The notes under the pieces: generated by a model
What the model was told of the DNA's origin: nothing
The model's input: only the letters and a program-made list of their open reading frames with translations
The model's database searches: none
Made by a program: the position numbers and the translations under genes
In this document: piece after piece, positions 1 through 10,527 of the stretch
Layout: each line of letters begins with the position of its first letter
Position numbering within the stretch: the stretch's first letter is position 1
NCBI GenBank assembly: GCA_015680685.1
Contig: MNCI01008925.1
Coordinates: 680,671-744,670 of the forward strand
Direction: 5' to 3'
Length of the DNA: 64,000 nt
From: Gnetum montanum
Lineage: Eukaryota; Streptophyta; Gnetopsida; Gnetales; Gnetaceae

Positions 1-132
1 TTTATGTTTATAGGAAACCCCTACATCAGATTGGGTACTCCAAACTTCATCTTCATCATCGTATAATTCATTAGTTCTCCAATGAATTGCCTTACTAGTT
101 GTTGTGTTATCATAGTCTTGTGAGAGAGACAT
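1..132 (-). CDS. gag: Element I: gag N-terminus, partial at the window edge
   Basis: An open minus-strand frame starts at ATG 132-130 and runs 44 codons without a stop to the left edge. It is the counterpart of the gag start of element A at 15255. Both begin M-[SP]-L and share the words VHWRTNE/K-like, LYD and GVSYKHK. The start lies about 105 bases inside the primer-binding site, a normal leader length. By analogy with other LTR retrotransposons the product would be the capsid-type structural protein that packages element RNA. Only the N-terminus is visible, so it is unknown whether the rest is intact or whether element I carries pol. The family assignment is firm because LTR, PBS and leader all match element A. 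Confidence 0.6.
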   Translation of the reverse strand, partial: MSLSQDYDNTTTSKAIHWRTNELYDDEDEVWSTQSDVGVSYKHK

Positions 133-236
133 TGTGTGTGACTTAATTGAAATTAATTTTCTTTCCTAAAAGATGTATCGTGAATATTTTGTTACAACGA
201 TCTTGTATGATGTAACTAATCTAAATAACTAGCACC

Positions 237-256
237 GTCCTCAGCAATGGCATCAA
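237..256 (-). other. Element I: primer-binding site (tRNA-Asp type)
   Basis: Read on the minus strand, the 20 bases directly after the LTR are TTGATGCCATTGCTGAGGAC. This is a decayed form of the TGGCGCCGTTGCCGGGGA site complementary to the 3' end of plant tRNA-Asp. It sits at the position expected for minus-strand priming. Confidence 0.75.
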
Positions 257-930
257 TGATGAGTGGCGAGGTACCCCTACACTCAACCATACGGATACGA
301 GCATTTCACACACGATCCAGTTGAACTCTATAGATAGGCTAGTTGTGGTATCTAGTTAGTTACTCATTGATTGCAGTTTGTTGTCTTTCCACCTGGACTA
401 GTATATGCTTTGTCATGTATAATTTAGTCCAGAGTGAGGTGTATGATGTGTTCCTAAACTAATGCTACTCCTAGAGACAATGGAAAGTAATCTTAGCTAA
501 GCTAGGAGGGTAAAGCGAGAGAGGAAGCTAAGCTAAGAGGAGATAGGGAGANAATTAAATAATTAAACTAAGTGAATGCTGCAATGATGAAGTAATCTCG
601 ATCTTTATTTTCGGTCATGTGCATGTCCAAGTATGTCACACTCGAATAAAGGATGTCGTACAATTACAATCATCACACTGCGGGCATGCACTGAGAAATA
701 ATTCTAACTCTAGGAAGGAAAAACTGCAAGAGTTTGGGTAAGGGACTAAGAACTAATGTGGAAACCAAGGGCGCTGCCTCTTATTTATAGGCAAGGAGAC
801 ATGCCGCAATATTGCGTATGCAATATTGCATCAGGTCGTGATATCGGGTATCCGATATCGAGGGTTCGATAACGGGACTCATCATATAACAGGGGTCTGA
901 TAACAAGACTTGACAAACCATGACTCATCA
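257..930 (-). repeat. Element I: 5' LTR, minus orientation
   Basis: On the plus strand the repeat runs from TGATGAG to CTCATCA, the superfamily's terminal inverted repeat. It aligns along its length with the element A LTRs, including the palindrome array (807-892), a TATA box near 783-790 (reverse strand) and the AATAAA/TCTTTATT hairpin near 600-655. It is 674 bp rather than about 866 bp because some 190 bp present in the element A LTRs is missing exactly at the single N at base 552. The CTTAG at 931-935 is the likely target duplication, but its partner is off the window. Confidence 0.85.
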
Positions 931-1149
931 CTTAGTATTGTATCCTTTTCATGAACCATTAAATCATTTTAGATATAATGTACACGACTAAGAATTCATA
1001 ATGCCAACAACTTTGTAGATTAGAAGTCAAGTTCATTTTACTTAAATATTTGTATATTTTAATTTTGATTTTTGTTGAGTCTTCTTTGTGCACATTGTTA
1101 GGACATACAATCATGAATGTTTTGAGTTCAATACCTCATGATATAATTA

Positions 1150-1545
1150 GAATGGGGGTGGTATTGGAACCCAAATTTAAAATAAAAAAAATACTTACAC
1201 CCAAGACACAAATTAGAACTTTATAGGGGGTGTGGGACCCCACAAATAATATTTGTATTAAGCAAAATATTCAAAGGACATTGCATGCTTAGCACTTAGT
1301 AGAAAACATCGATAACATGGAAAGGAAAAGCTTTCTAATTTTAGGGATATCTACTTAGGTGTACAACCTTACAATTAATACTTTGAAAACTTAAGAGAAG
1401 AAAATTAATTGTTACTAGGGAAGATGGTCCCTATTCTAACATTTACATCATTTCCAATATCTATGCTTAAACTTAAAATAGGGAAAGGATCTAAGGTAGC
1501 AATATTATTCATTAGCATAATACTAATTTTTATAGAAAAGAAAGA
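1150..1545 (+). repeat. Unclassified dispersed repeat, copy 1
   Basis: This aligns in the same orientation with 12060-12440. Shared words occur in order, including AAGAAAATTAATTGTTA, a TTTACATCA word and ATGCTTRAACTTAAAATAG. The copies are diverged by substitutions and small indels. No coding domain is recognisable. It may be a non-coding part of a LINE because LINE relics adjoin both copies, but that is inference. Confidence 0.5.
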
Positions 1546-1759
1546 TCTAATAAATAATGATTGTATATATTGTCAATCGCAATTTACCTTATGTCAAGAA
1601 TCTTTGCCATTAATGTTAATTCACTTGTACACATAAGTTTTAAGCCTTGAGTTGATAGTATTCTTGTGAGATAAGGAAAAAGTTTTTTTGAGCTATCTAT
1701 CTCAACTTATCAATAATTTTTTGTGAAAAGAAAAGAAAAACATTCACTTAAGCCTCTAT

Positions 1760-2180
1760 CTTTTGTGCTTTTTTTATTGTCATTTGATCTTTCTTATCAT
1801 TGACAATAACCTTATTTTTTTTATCTTAAGCTTTGAATTATTTTTTCCCATCCACAATTTCAACACTTTTTTTTCTCAACATCTTTTTTCTTGAGAGAAA
1901 AGGACAAGTGTTGAACAAAATATTCTTCATGATGACAAAAGTTGCAATAATTAGGAATATTATAATATGTAATATTGATTCCTTTTTACCATTAAGAAGA
2001 AGATTAATTTCAACAAAAAAATGTCTAGCATAACTAAATGGTGTAGAAATAGATTCCATATACTTAATGGGACTCAACACAAAATTAAATAGCTTGACAA
2101 AACATGAAACATTACAATATTCTTGAAATTCAACATGTAAATATGAAGTCCAATTAAAAAAAATCAACACTACATATATG
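1760..2180 (-). pseudogene. LINE ORF1 relic (RNA-binding, CCHC-like)
   Basis: Minus-strand translation gives an ARHFFVEINL segment. After a frame change it gives YYNIPNYCNFCHH, followed by further residues. These resemble the conserved core of plant LINE ORF1: an ARV-VEIDL strand followed by a Y..LP.fC..C...GH zinc knuckle. The same two words in the same order occur in the LINE at 31148-31702, which supports the call. ORF1 proteins coat LINE RNA. This copy is frameshifted and truncated, and no matching ORF2 was found next to it. Confidence 0.5.
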
Positions 2181-2632
2181 CTTATATATAAATGACCCTA
2201 TATTTATGGCATGTTCTAAAATTTAGGGGTGTTGGAACCCGAAATAAGAGAAACATAGGGACACCGCAAGATTTATAGAAGTTTATAACTCAGTGCTACC
2301 TAGTGGAACCTGTACCAATAGGCTAACACCTCATTATTAACAACCAGTAACTCATATGCATCATTAGAATGAATAGAATCAAATGTCTTAGTTGCATCAT
2401 TGAGAAAACAAAATTAGGTTTCTTAGTTGTATTAATATCACTAGAATAAGTAGCTAGCTCACCATTGAGGAGTTTAATAACACCCCATCATTACAATTTT
2501 TTTATCACCAACTCATAAATCTACATTATGAAAATTGATAGAAATATTACAAGAAGTATTGATCATTTTGATCAGATAGCTCATAAGGCAAATCTATAAT
2601 GTTAACTCAAAGATAAAACTAATGTTGACAAG

Positions 2633-2830
2633 CAAATTATAACCAATGCTTTTGTTATTTTACGTTCAAGCACATTAGCTAAAAATTATGTAAATATTGT
2701 TATGATCCATCCTTACTAACAGTCAATTTTCCAAGTTATAACCAATGCTTTTGTTATTTTACGTTCAAGCACATTAGCTAAAAATTATGTAAATATTGTT
2801 ATGATCCATCCTTACTAACAATCAATTTTC
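2633..2830. repeat. 99-bp tandem duplication (two copies)
   Basis: Copies at 2633-2731 and 2732-2830 differ at only a couple of positions, one of them an A/G difference near the end of each unit. Both contain the word AACCAATGCTTTTGTTATTT. Such high identity in an otherwise decayed spacer indicates a recent duplication. No function is evident. Confidence 0.9.
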
Positions 2831-3425
2831 CATTTTTTAAAATTGGTCTTTTTGTTTCCATTTCCATGTTGTTTTAAGCATGCAATGTACTTTGAATTTT
2901 TTGAGTATCACTTACACGATATATGCATAATCAAATTATTTTGGGTTCCAACCCCTTAAATTTAAAATAAATAAATAAGCAAACTTTAAAAGTAGTTATC
3001 AAAGTTCCCTCCCAATAAAAAGCTTGCATTCCATTGTTTAAAGAACCGTTGGTATTTTTAGGCTTTCGCATAGGGGTTTAGTTTAGGTTTAAACCTACAC
3101 CCAACTTCATGTCATCATAAACCAATCTCTGAAATTTTTTAAAAAATCAAAATTTGGTTGTTGAGTCAAAATTTGGTTCCATTTCAGCACTTTTGTTCCA
3201 TGTCAAAGAGCAGCTGATATCTTAGGCTTGAGCAGATTTCGCTTGCATTCAGCTAACAGTGAAAGCGTGTAAATCATATCACGTCTGTGCCATGAAATTT
3301 TTGTTGCGGCCCTACCACTACCAGGAATTTTCGTAGCATCCTGGATTGATGCAGTTTACACCGACTCGTCAATTTTAAGTCCACTCTTAAAGGCCAACTC
3401 TGGTAGGTAGTAGTACTCAATTCTC

Positions 3426-3433
3426 TATAAAAA
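3426..3433 (+). promoter_or_regulatory. TATA box of the LRAT-domain gene
   Basis: TATAAAAA preceded by CTC lies about 165 bp upstream of the start codon, giving a plausible 5' leader of about 130 bases. No other good TATA element lies between it and the ATG. Confidence 0.55.
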
Positions 3434-3593
3434 TGTCGTTATGCTGTTCAATTGGTTGCCTTGCTTTCCTTCCTTCGTAATTGGATTTCAGATCTATTGC
3501 AGGGCCTGGGTTGCATTTGGGAATTCTGTTCGGTGACCATCAATACCTGATTTAAAAATTTTCATCATTCGTTAGCAGAGCTGAAGAAGAAGA

Positions 3594-6500
3594 ATGGGTC
3601 TTTTTTCTAACAGAATTGAGAGGTCCGAACTCAGGCCTGCTGACCATGTTTACTCATGGAGGAGAGCCTACACATACGCTCATCATGGTCTGCAATCACT
3701 TGCCTTTTTTTCTCGCTTAGGTTTCAACTTTTATATTTTGGGCATTCTTTTATATTAATTTATTTTTCTTGGATTATAGTTCTTCTTGTTACATTGGATC
3801 TGTTCAATTCATGTTTGCCGGATTTTCAATATAATGCTTGAGTTGGTAAGCATCATTTGTGGTGATAAATTCCACTTTGTTTTTCTTGAAACTTTATTGT
3901 ATGTGTTTTTAGATCTGAATGTTAATTTGAGAGAGTAATAGGTAAGTCAGAGAATTCTTTCGTAGGTTATACGATTTTTATCTGCACTGCGCATTCAATT
4001 TATCTAGCAAATAGGGCAATCGATCTTCCTGAAAACTAGGTTTCGTGGTGTTAGATCTCGTGGCACCCACATTTTTATCATTTAATTGATTGGGCAAGAA
4101 ACATTCCAAAACCTGAATGCTGAATCAACAAGGTCTTTTCTTTTTTGCTTTTCAGTATTTACCATTATTGTTGACTGGCATTTTATTTTCTTTACACCAA
4201 CATGTTGTTACAGAATGTTCTGCTTTTTTTTCCTTTTCTGCCCTTCCGACAGATAGTTTTCAGCTGTTTGCCTACGTCTAAGTTGGGTTTCAGTGGGTTG
4301 GTTTTCAGTTGTTTGTGTATCACCTTGGGATAGCATCCATTGTTCTGAGAAAGAGCCTCATCACCCAGAGGCCCAATGCTTATTCCTCAAAGCAGTCCTG
4401 GGAAGCTTGGTAGATGAGCAAAAGCCTAACTTCTTTTCAAGTGGTTGCAAATAGTTAACAAAAGCAAATACTTTTTTTACTACAAAATAATGTGTAAAAA
4501 ATCCAGGATTATTGAAAGGCAAGATTGGTTTGGTTTTTACAATGTGCATCTCTTGATTTGTAGCACAAAAGAATATGACAGTGTGATGTTCTCTACGTAT
4601 GGAATTTTTTGCCAACATAAAAGGGGAGAGTGAATGATTTCTTACTCTCAAAGTAAAATGAGTTAACAATGTGACAATTCTGAACAGGTTCAAAGCTAGA
4701 AGTCTTGGAGAAGAAGGAAGATCCTGCTTTCTGTAAAATTTGAATGCTTGTGTTCAATACCTTGTGTTGCAATTTCTAGGTTTCAACACATTATTTAAAG
4801 TTTGTAGGAAGTTAAGGAATATAGAAGTGGACAAGATGTGGCATGGAGATTGATTATGCAAATGTTGGACACATGTTCTTGCAAGAGCAATATAATAGAA
4901 TTTGTAAACACAGATGGAGATTCAATAATGTAAAGGGATGTCACAATGCATAAAAGAAGCCAGAACAAGGAAGTAGAGGTCTTACTATGTTGTTCGGTAT
5001 GATGTGTTACATTAAGCTGTAAAATTTCCAATATAGAGAGTACTTAAAGAAAATTATTTGAATAAAAGACTAGAAGCTGAGCAACATGCGTGAATTTGTA
5101 ACTTTTTTGCTTGCAAATTTGTTGTTGGCATCGCTTGGAAGGTTATAAAACTTTTGTGAAGAACACGATAGATGTTTCTGTCGTAATTAGGAAGGATATA
5201 GTTTTTAGGTAATCAGGGCGGAACACTATCATTTCATATTCTGTATCATGCCAAGTGACCTACCCTTCTGGTAAAGTGAGACTAATTTCGACCAATAAAA
5301 AATAGAGCACATACAGTATAGCATTAATTTATCACATTAGATTATTCTATATAAATCTTGAGCTTTGGATCGTCATCCCAGCAAGAAATACACAGTAGGA
5401 TGTCAGATGCAATCAGATAATAGCATTAAGGTACTACTAATCTTTCCTTTTGGTAACACTAGGGTAAGATTTTTGCCATTTCCAGGCAATGCTTCTTCTT
5501 TTAAGCATGTGTTCACTTTAGGGAGATGTCTTCCTCCAGCTGAATTTTCTACAGCTCAAGTGGTACCTATTCATCCTCTATTATGTCATTTGCCTTCCCA
5601 TGTCATCTGCTTTACAGTGTTTTCAAGGTACTCGCTGCATGTCCTTGTTTCTCTCTTCTAATAATAAAAATTCAGCACTTTGTGGTGGTAATGGGTTATT
5701 ATAGAGCTGACATTAGGGAAAAACGTTGAAACAAATTGTTGACCTATTTAGGGTTTCCATCTATAAACATCGTAGCAGAGTGTGATCTGGAATGTGATTA
5801 AGGACACTATTTGTGAAGTGATTTTCTTAGGGTAATTTTTTCTACTTTATTTGATCATGGTTAGAGAACAAATGAAGTTGTGAAGGTCTACATGGCTCTT
5901 ATGAAACTTGTCTGATGCCATTTGGATTGCTGCATAGGTTGCTGTTGAAATATATATATATATATTTTGGTTTTCCATTCTATTTGGTTTTTCTAATGCT
6001 TTCAAGAACATGAAATGATTATTTTCTGCACCCTTTTCTTGAAAGTAAAATTTTTTGCTCCGAAAAACAGGCATCTATATTGGTAATAATAAGGTGGTCC
6101 ATTTTACAAGAGGGGACGGTCAAGAACTAGGGAGTGGAAATTTTCTTGATGAATTTGTCTCCAGTTCAATGCCTAATCCCATATGCGGCACATGTCCTGA
6201 TTGTGGTTTCAAAAGAGAAAACAGTGGGGTCATCCTTTCTTGTTTGGATTGCTTTCTACATGGTGGACCACTTTATCGGTTTGAATATGGTGTATCGCAA
6301 GCTACTTTTTTGGCCAAACCTCGTGGAGGGACCTGCACACTGGCAGAATCAGATGCACCTGACATTGTTCTTCATCGTGTAATGTACCTTCTCCACAAAG
6401 GATTTGGAAACTACGATATTTTCACAAATAACTGTGAAGATTTTGCGATATATTGCAAGACAGGGCTTCATGTTCTGGACAATACTTCATTAGGAAGAAG

Positions 6501-7032
6501 TGGACAGGCTGCTTCATTTTTTGGTATTCCTGTGTCAGCTGTACTTTCTTCTTCTTTACGATTTTTTATGGCTGCTGGTTCACTGATGACAGCTGCAGCT
6601 GCTGCTGGGCTATATTCGTATAGTAGGTATGCAACGGACATTGGAATAAGGACTGATAAATGTAAAGTAGCTGTGGAAGACTTGCATGAAAATCTTGGCT
6701 GGGCAACAATCGAGGAGAATACACTGCCTGATAATCCATCTTCAGAAGTGCATGAAACTGGAAACATGGCTCCGAACAGTAATCCCTCTGAAGTGCATGA
6801 AACAGGAAACGTGGCTCCGAACAGCAATTCTTCTGAAGTGCATGAAACTGGAAACATGTCTCCAAACAGAAATTCTTCTGGAAGCCAAACTAGCCATATG
6901 GCTCCAAACAACAATTCGTCTGAAAACCAAGAAACTAGCAACATAGCTCCAAACAATAATCCTTCAGACGGGCAAGCAACTATGAAGATGATTGAGAATT
7001 GTTTGGAAGATAATGCTTTAAAGAAACACTGA
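3594..7032 (+). CDS. LRAT/NC-domain protein (LEAD-SENSITIVE1-like), two exons
   Basis: The coding sequence joins 3594-3687 to 6071-7032 (phase-1 intron 3688-6070) and encodes 351 residues. Exon 1 starts MGLFSNRI and supplies DHVYSWRRAYTYAHH. Exon 2 continues GIYIGNNKVVHFT. The LRAT fold spans roughly residues 15-165. Candidate catalytic residues are His31 (HHGIY), His42 (VVHF) and Cys153 (NNCEDFAIYC), matching the H-H-C arrangement of the NlpC/P60-like LRAT superfamily. Plant-specific cysteines C70, C73, C76, C89 and C92 follow. Residues about 180-215 form an alanine-rich hydrophobic stretch ending YSRYATDIG, a likely membrane segment conserved in this plant family. Residues 256-329 are imperfect 15-residue repeats, so the tail is long and low-complexity compared with homologues I know. 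The ATG context (GAAGAAGAATGGGT) is good. Plant members are called NC-domain or LEAD-SENSITIVE1-like; their enzymatic activity is unsettled, so I assign the family rather than a reaction. The splice model is my inference from reading-frame and motif continuity. Confidence 0.9.
3688..6070 (+). other. Intron 1 of the LRAT-domain gene
   Basis: The donor is ATG|GTCTGC and the acceptor is AAAACAG|GC. Joining them restores the HHGIY motif across the boundary in phase 1. The donor departs from GTAAGT at several positions. The intron is 2383 bp and AT-rich, with a TA run at 5949-5966. A segment at 4359-4440 resembles 9467-9545. The open frames inside (for example 5365-5661) show no domain and are not supported as exons. 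Confidence 0.75.
6742..6963 (+). repeat. 45-bp in-frame repeats in LRAT gene exon 2
   Basis: Five consecutive units of 45, 45, 45, 42 and 45 bp begin at 6742, 6787, 6832, 6877 and 6919. A partial sixth unit starts at 6964. The consensus peptide is SEVHETGNMAPNSNS. Units 1-3 are nearly identical; units 4-5 have drifted to NQETSN and SQTSH forms. All units keep the frame, which points to unequal exchange under coding constraint. Confidence 0.9.
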
Positions 7033-7172
7033 TGGTCTCTCCAAATGCTTATATGTTTTGTTAAGGAATGTTGGTTTGTGGAACTTTTGAATAGATCTGG
7101 CATCTTTTGATTGTAAAACATTTTATGGACAGACATGTGAATTTGAAGGATCATGCTTTAAAGCAACATTGA
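7010..7172 (+). repeat. Duplicated stop-codon region in the LRAT gene 3' end
   Basis: The last codons (GATAATGCTTTAAAGAAACACTGA, 7009-7032) recur with a few changes at about 7149-7172 as a GATCATGCTTTAAAGCAACATTGA form. The second copy lies in the presumed 3' UTR and would read DHALKQH-stop against DNALKKH-stop in the gene. Confidence 0.6.
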
Positions 7173-9623
7173 TCGTGTGGGTGTGCAAGACCATGTGATG
7201 CATAAATTTGTTACAGGGAGAATCATTTGGTATAACTTCTGTACAAATCTGCATCCTTTTTTCTGTGACCTGATGTGTGGATTTTATCTTCTCGTAGCTT
7301 CGCTTTTCTGTTTTAGCATCACTTTTCATCAGTGTTAAACCTCTGCGCATTTAGGAAAGTGCAAATTTTGATAGGTTGCCAGTTGGGAAATTTTCATTTT
7401 CATTTGAGAAGATAGGTGTAATATAAGGTAGAAGATATTCCAAAATCAAACGTTATTTTTGCATATTCCATGCAAAAGTCATAATTCTTTCTAATATCAT
7501 GATAATACCGCCATTTCTCATGTGATTGATCATATATTTTGCAATGTCATGTTTATTTGCTAATTTATCATGTCAGTGGCGGACAACCTATGTTTCAATT
7601 GTGTTGGGTCTTTATGGTGACACTGGAGTTGCGGTCTGTTAACTTTCGTAATGGACTAATACAAAGATCATACAATGTACATACGAGGATGTTTTGCAGC
7701 AGCCATAAAATAATATGCATCTAGAAGTCGGAGATCTGTAAAACTTGAAAACGTCGAGCCATATTTGTTATGGGACAGTTAATCATTATGGTATGCATTT
7801 TGTTGTATGATTGTATGAAACTTGTCCATGAAATGGCACTGAATGGAATGGTAATACCCTTTCAATTTTCTTATACCATTTATAGTTCTTTTTTTCTTCT
7901 TTTCTAAATTTCAACGTTTGGATTTATCATCGGTTGCAGTTAATTGAGTAAAGAGAATAAATAGTGTTATAAGTAACGACTGTGAATAATTTTTTTTGCT
8001 TTTTATTAAATTGCATGGTTTAGATTGCACCAGGGAAAACACCTCTAGGTCTTTTTTTAATTAGTCTCTCTTGGGAAAGAAAGGGAACAAATACACATGG
8101 AGAGCATGTACAAGTCTGTAAGAATTGGTGAGCAAGAGCATTAGGTTTTTCGTAATTTTGTTAACATTATAGGAATCTACTTGCAAATCGAGAGAATGGC
8201 AACTTCACATAGAGCATGCACATCTAAGTTGAGTTTAGTGGTAGCTCAAGTGATCCAATACAAGAACCAAGATTGGATAATATGCGATAAATTCGGGGGC
8301 ATTTGCTTTGGAAGGTTGAAGTATTTTTTTTTATATAATTAGGTTGAAGTATTTTTTTATATAATTACCATGATGATAGCTTATTGTCATTTTGTTAGAG
8401 AAAATGAATAATGGAATAGTTGAAATGAAAAGGATTAAATTTAAGATAAATGAAAATTAAATGCATTTTGTTGGTGACGCATTACTCATTTGGCTACAAC
8501 TCATGGGTTGTCATGTGCAATTCACAAGTTTGAACTCATACAATTAGTGTACTCTCAAAGGTTATCCTAGATATTGCTTCGAGATCTTCACTTCTTTTAT
8601 GTAGAGGATAACTGTAAGCAATATATAAGGTTGATAGTTCTCCTAGTTCTTTCCCATGGTTCAAGGACCATGGAATACTTGGAGTTATTCTCCAATGACA
8701 CTCTAACGAATGGAAAACCTCTTGGCATAGTGGATCTAAGCAAAAATGGAACTCCATCCTTTTCCCCCTCTCCACCTTTTTGTCCTTCCTCTCTACTTAG
8801 AGAACTATATGTAAGCTTGGTATTGCAACTATTATAGACACGTAGGCAACTTGGAATTGAAGTTCTAGTGTTGTTTTATGTCGACCCTTGTACCAAATCA
8901 TGAGAGGTCTAGGAGTGAGGCATCGACTAGGGATACATTATTGGTAGCCATTGATAATGCCTTTAGTATCATTAGAGTCATAGATGTTACTTCTAGAGGT
9001 AGCATTGTGGCTTATGTAGTATTCTTGTGATGCGTGTTACCTTCTTGGTGGTGAAATGGAATGTATCATTTTGGTAGTAGGTGTACTTCCCAAGTCTTTT
9101 GCCCTATACACATTGGATCCAAAGGAATTCCCTAGAACAATGAGGCATTAGCCTAGTAGCAAAACTATTGATTTAAAAACTCAAAGATATGGGTTTTGAT
9201 TTTGATAGGCAATGTTGAGCTATAAAGCTCTACTTGGACTATATATCTTGGGGTGTAGCTATATTACAATTATTTCAAGGTTCTAACACCTTACACAATT
9301 CCCTGGGATGGTGGATAACCAAAAAATTAGATGCATTATGTGTTGTTCCCCTAATGACATGATATAAAGGGAATCGAGGACAAAGATGTCATTTAACTAC
9401 CTCCCTTGAATTATGGATGATTTCTCTAGTTTTTAATATATTATAATTTTTTTTAAAAGTCATTACCTAGAGACTCAATACTTGTTTTGGAGTTTGGAAG
9501 GATTGGTAGATGAGTGAAAGCTTAATCTCTTTTTAAATTATTATGCCCTAGTTTAAACCCAAGCCTTACGATCTAACAAATGCGCATATTCTTGAATAGC
9601 TAAAATTAAAATTGTTTACTTAT
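7033..9623. other. Spacer downstream of the LRAT gene
   Basis: The first few hundred bases are probably the gene's 3' UTR; the exact end is not determinable, and an AATAAA at 7956-7961 is far away. A short tandem pair of GGTTGAAGTATTTTTTT units lies at 8311-8367. A stretch at 9120-9330 resembles degenerate transposon debris, and 9467-9545 matches a piece of the LRAT intron. I see no gene, tRNA or intact element. Confidence 0.5.
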
Positions 9624-10527
9624 TGATGAGTAACGAGTAGTCCCTATGCCGAACCATACAAATCACAAACATTCACATGTGATCTGGTCAAATTCCATGG
9701 ACTTATTTACCTAAGTGATCAATGTTCCTAAATGCTGAATTATGTAGTTGTAAGTTGTTGTCTTCCCAATCCACACTTGTATTAATCTGTGCATATGGTT
9801 AAGTGTAGTTGAGGCATAAGATATTTATTTTTATACTTTTTTATTATTTTATACCTTGCTTGCTAAATGATTAAATGAATAAAGATTTAATAATTGAATT
9901 AACTAACTAATTAATTGCTTCATTAACTATCCTAACATAAAGTATATATTTCCACTTGTCGTACACATCCTTAACCTATTCATAAAGTATTCATGCCACT
10001 GAGTTACCAAGTGTATACCATTGGGTGCACTAAGTATCCATTGCTGGGATTACCAAGCATTATATTATCCTCGAAGTGGCCATACTCACGTTGTTTATGA
10101 ATAATAAGATTAATTACTTAATAACAAGAAATTAAATTACATGTAAGGTAAATTGTGGAAAAGTAGAATGATGCAAGTATAAGTGCTACAATGGATAGAA
10201 GAAATCTCGATTTTATTACCATCCATGTAAATGTGTTTATGTACAGATGCACTTGAATAAAATGTCATACAATCACTTAAATCCATCTTGCGGGCAGTTA
10301 GAGGAAAAATATTCTAACTTTCACGAAAGAATACTACAAGAGTTTGGTTAAGCTATGATCAACAAGTGCCATAAATGCAAGAGGTATGCTCATTTATATA
10401 GGCAACAGTTGTGTCAACATGGATGTATTCACATCAAAGCATCATAGGATACATCGACGGGGATACATTGATGGAGTTACATCGATAGGCATGCATCGAC
10501 ATAGCCTGTCTTATTGATGCTTCATCA
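9624..10527 (-). mobile_element. Solo LTR S0 with target-site duplication
   Basis: The 904-bp repeat begins TGATGAG and ends TTCATCA, and is flanked by perfect CTTAT duplications (9619-9623 and 10528-10532). No internal region is present, so LTR-LTR recombination removed it. It belongs to the superfamily: the reversed U5 has the AACCATAC and TCTTCCCAA words, the hairpin is ATTTTATT...AATAAAAT (10210-10263), and the TATA is near 10395. Its U3 array uses CATCGA/CATTGA hexamers at 14-bp spacing (about 10452-10500) instead of GATATC, which links it to element H. Confidence 0.9.

Larger units (their letters stand above)
931..3425. other. AT-rich spacer upstream of the LRAT gene
   Basis: I see no host gene here. 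The stretch holds an unclassified dispersed repeat (1150-1545), a LINE ORF1 relic (1760-2180, minus) and a 99-bp tandem duplication (2633-2830). It also has scattered hairpin-like words of the form GGTGTTGGAACCC (near 2226 and, inverted, near 2944). In this window such words recur at retroelement ends, for example at 12739. The short open frames are AT-rich and have no recognisable domains. Confidence 0.5.

Noticed and set aside
5365-5661. 98-codon ORF inside the LRAT intron as an extra exon
   Set aside because: The protein motif runs unbroken from exon 1 to exon 2, and the ORF shows no LRAT-family sequence.
6468-7154. 228-codon minus-strand ORF over LRAT exon 2
   Set aside because: It is the antisense shadow of the 45-bp coding repeats; the plus strand has the conserved domain.
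8220-8320. tRNA-derived SINE or tRNA (TAGCTCAAGTG box-A-like word)
   Set aside because: No matching box B at the right distance and no cloverleaf; box A alone is not enough.
9120-9330. Possible SINE or transposon debris
   Set aside because: Word resemblance only; no defined ends, tail or target duplication could be found.
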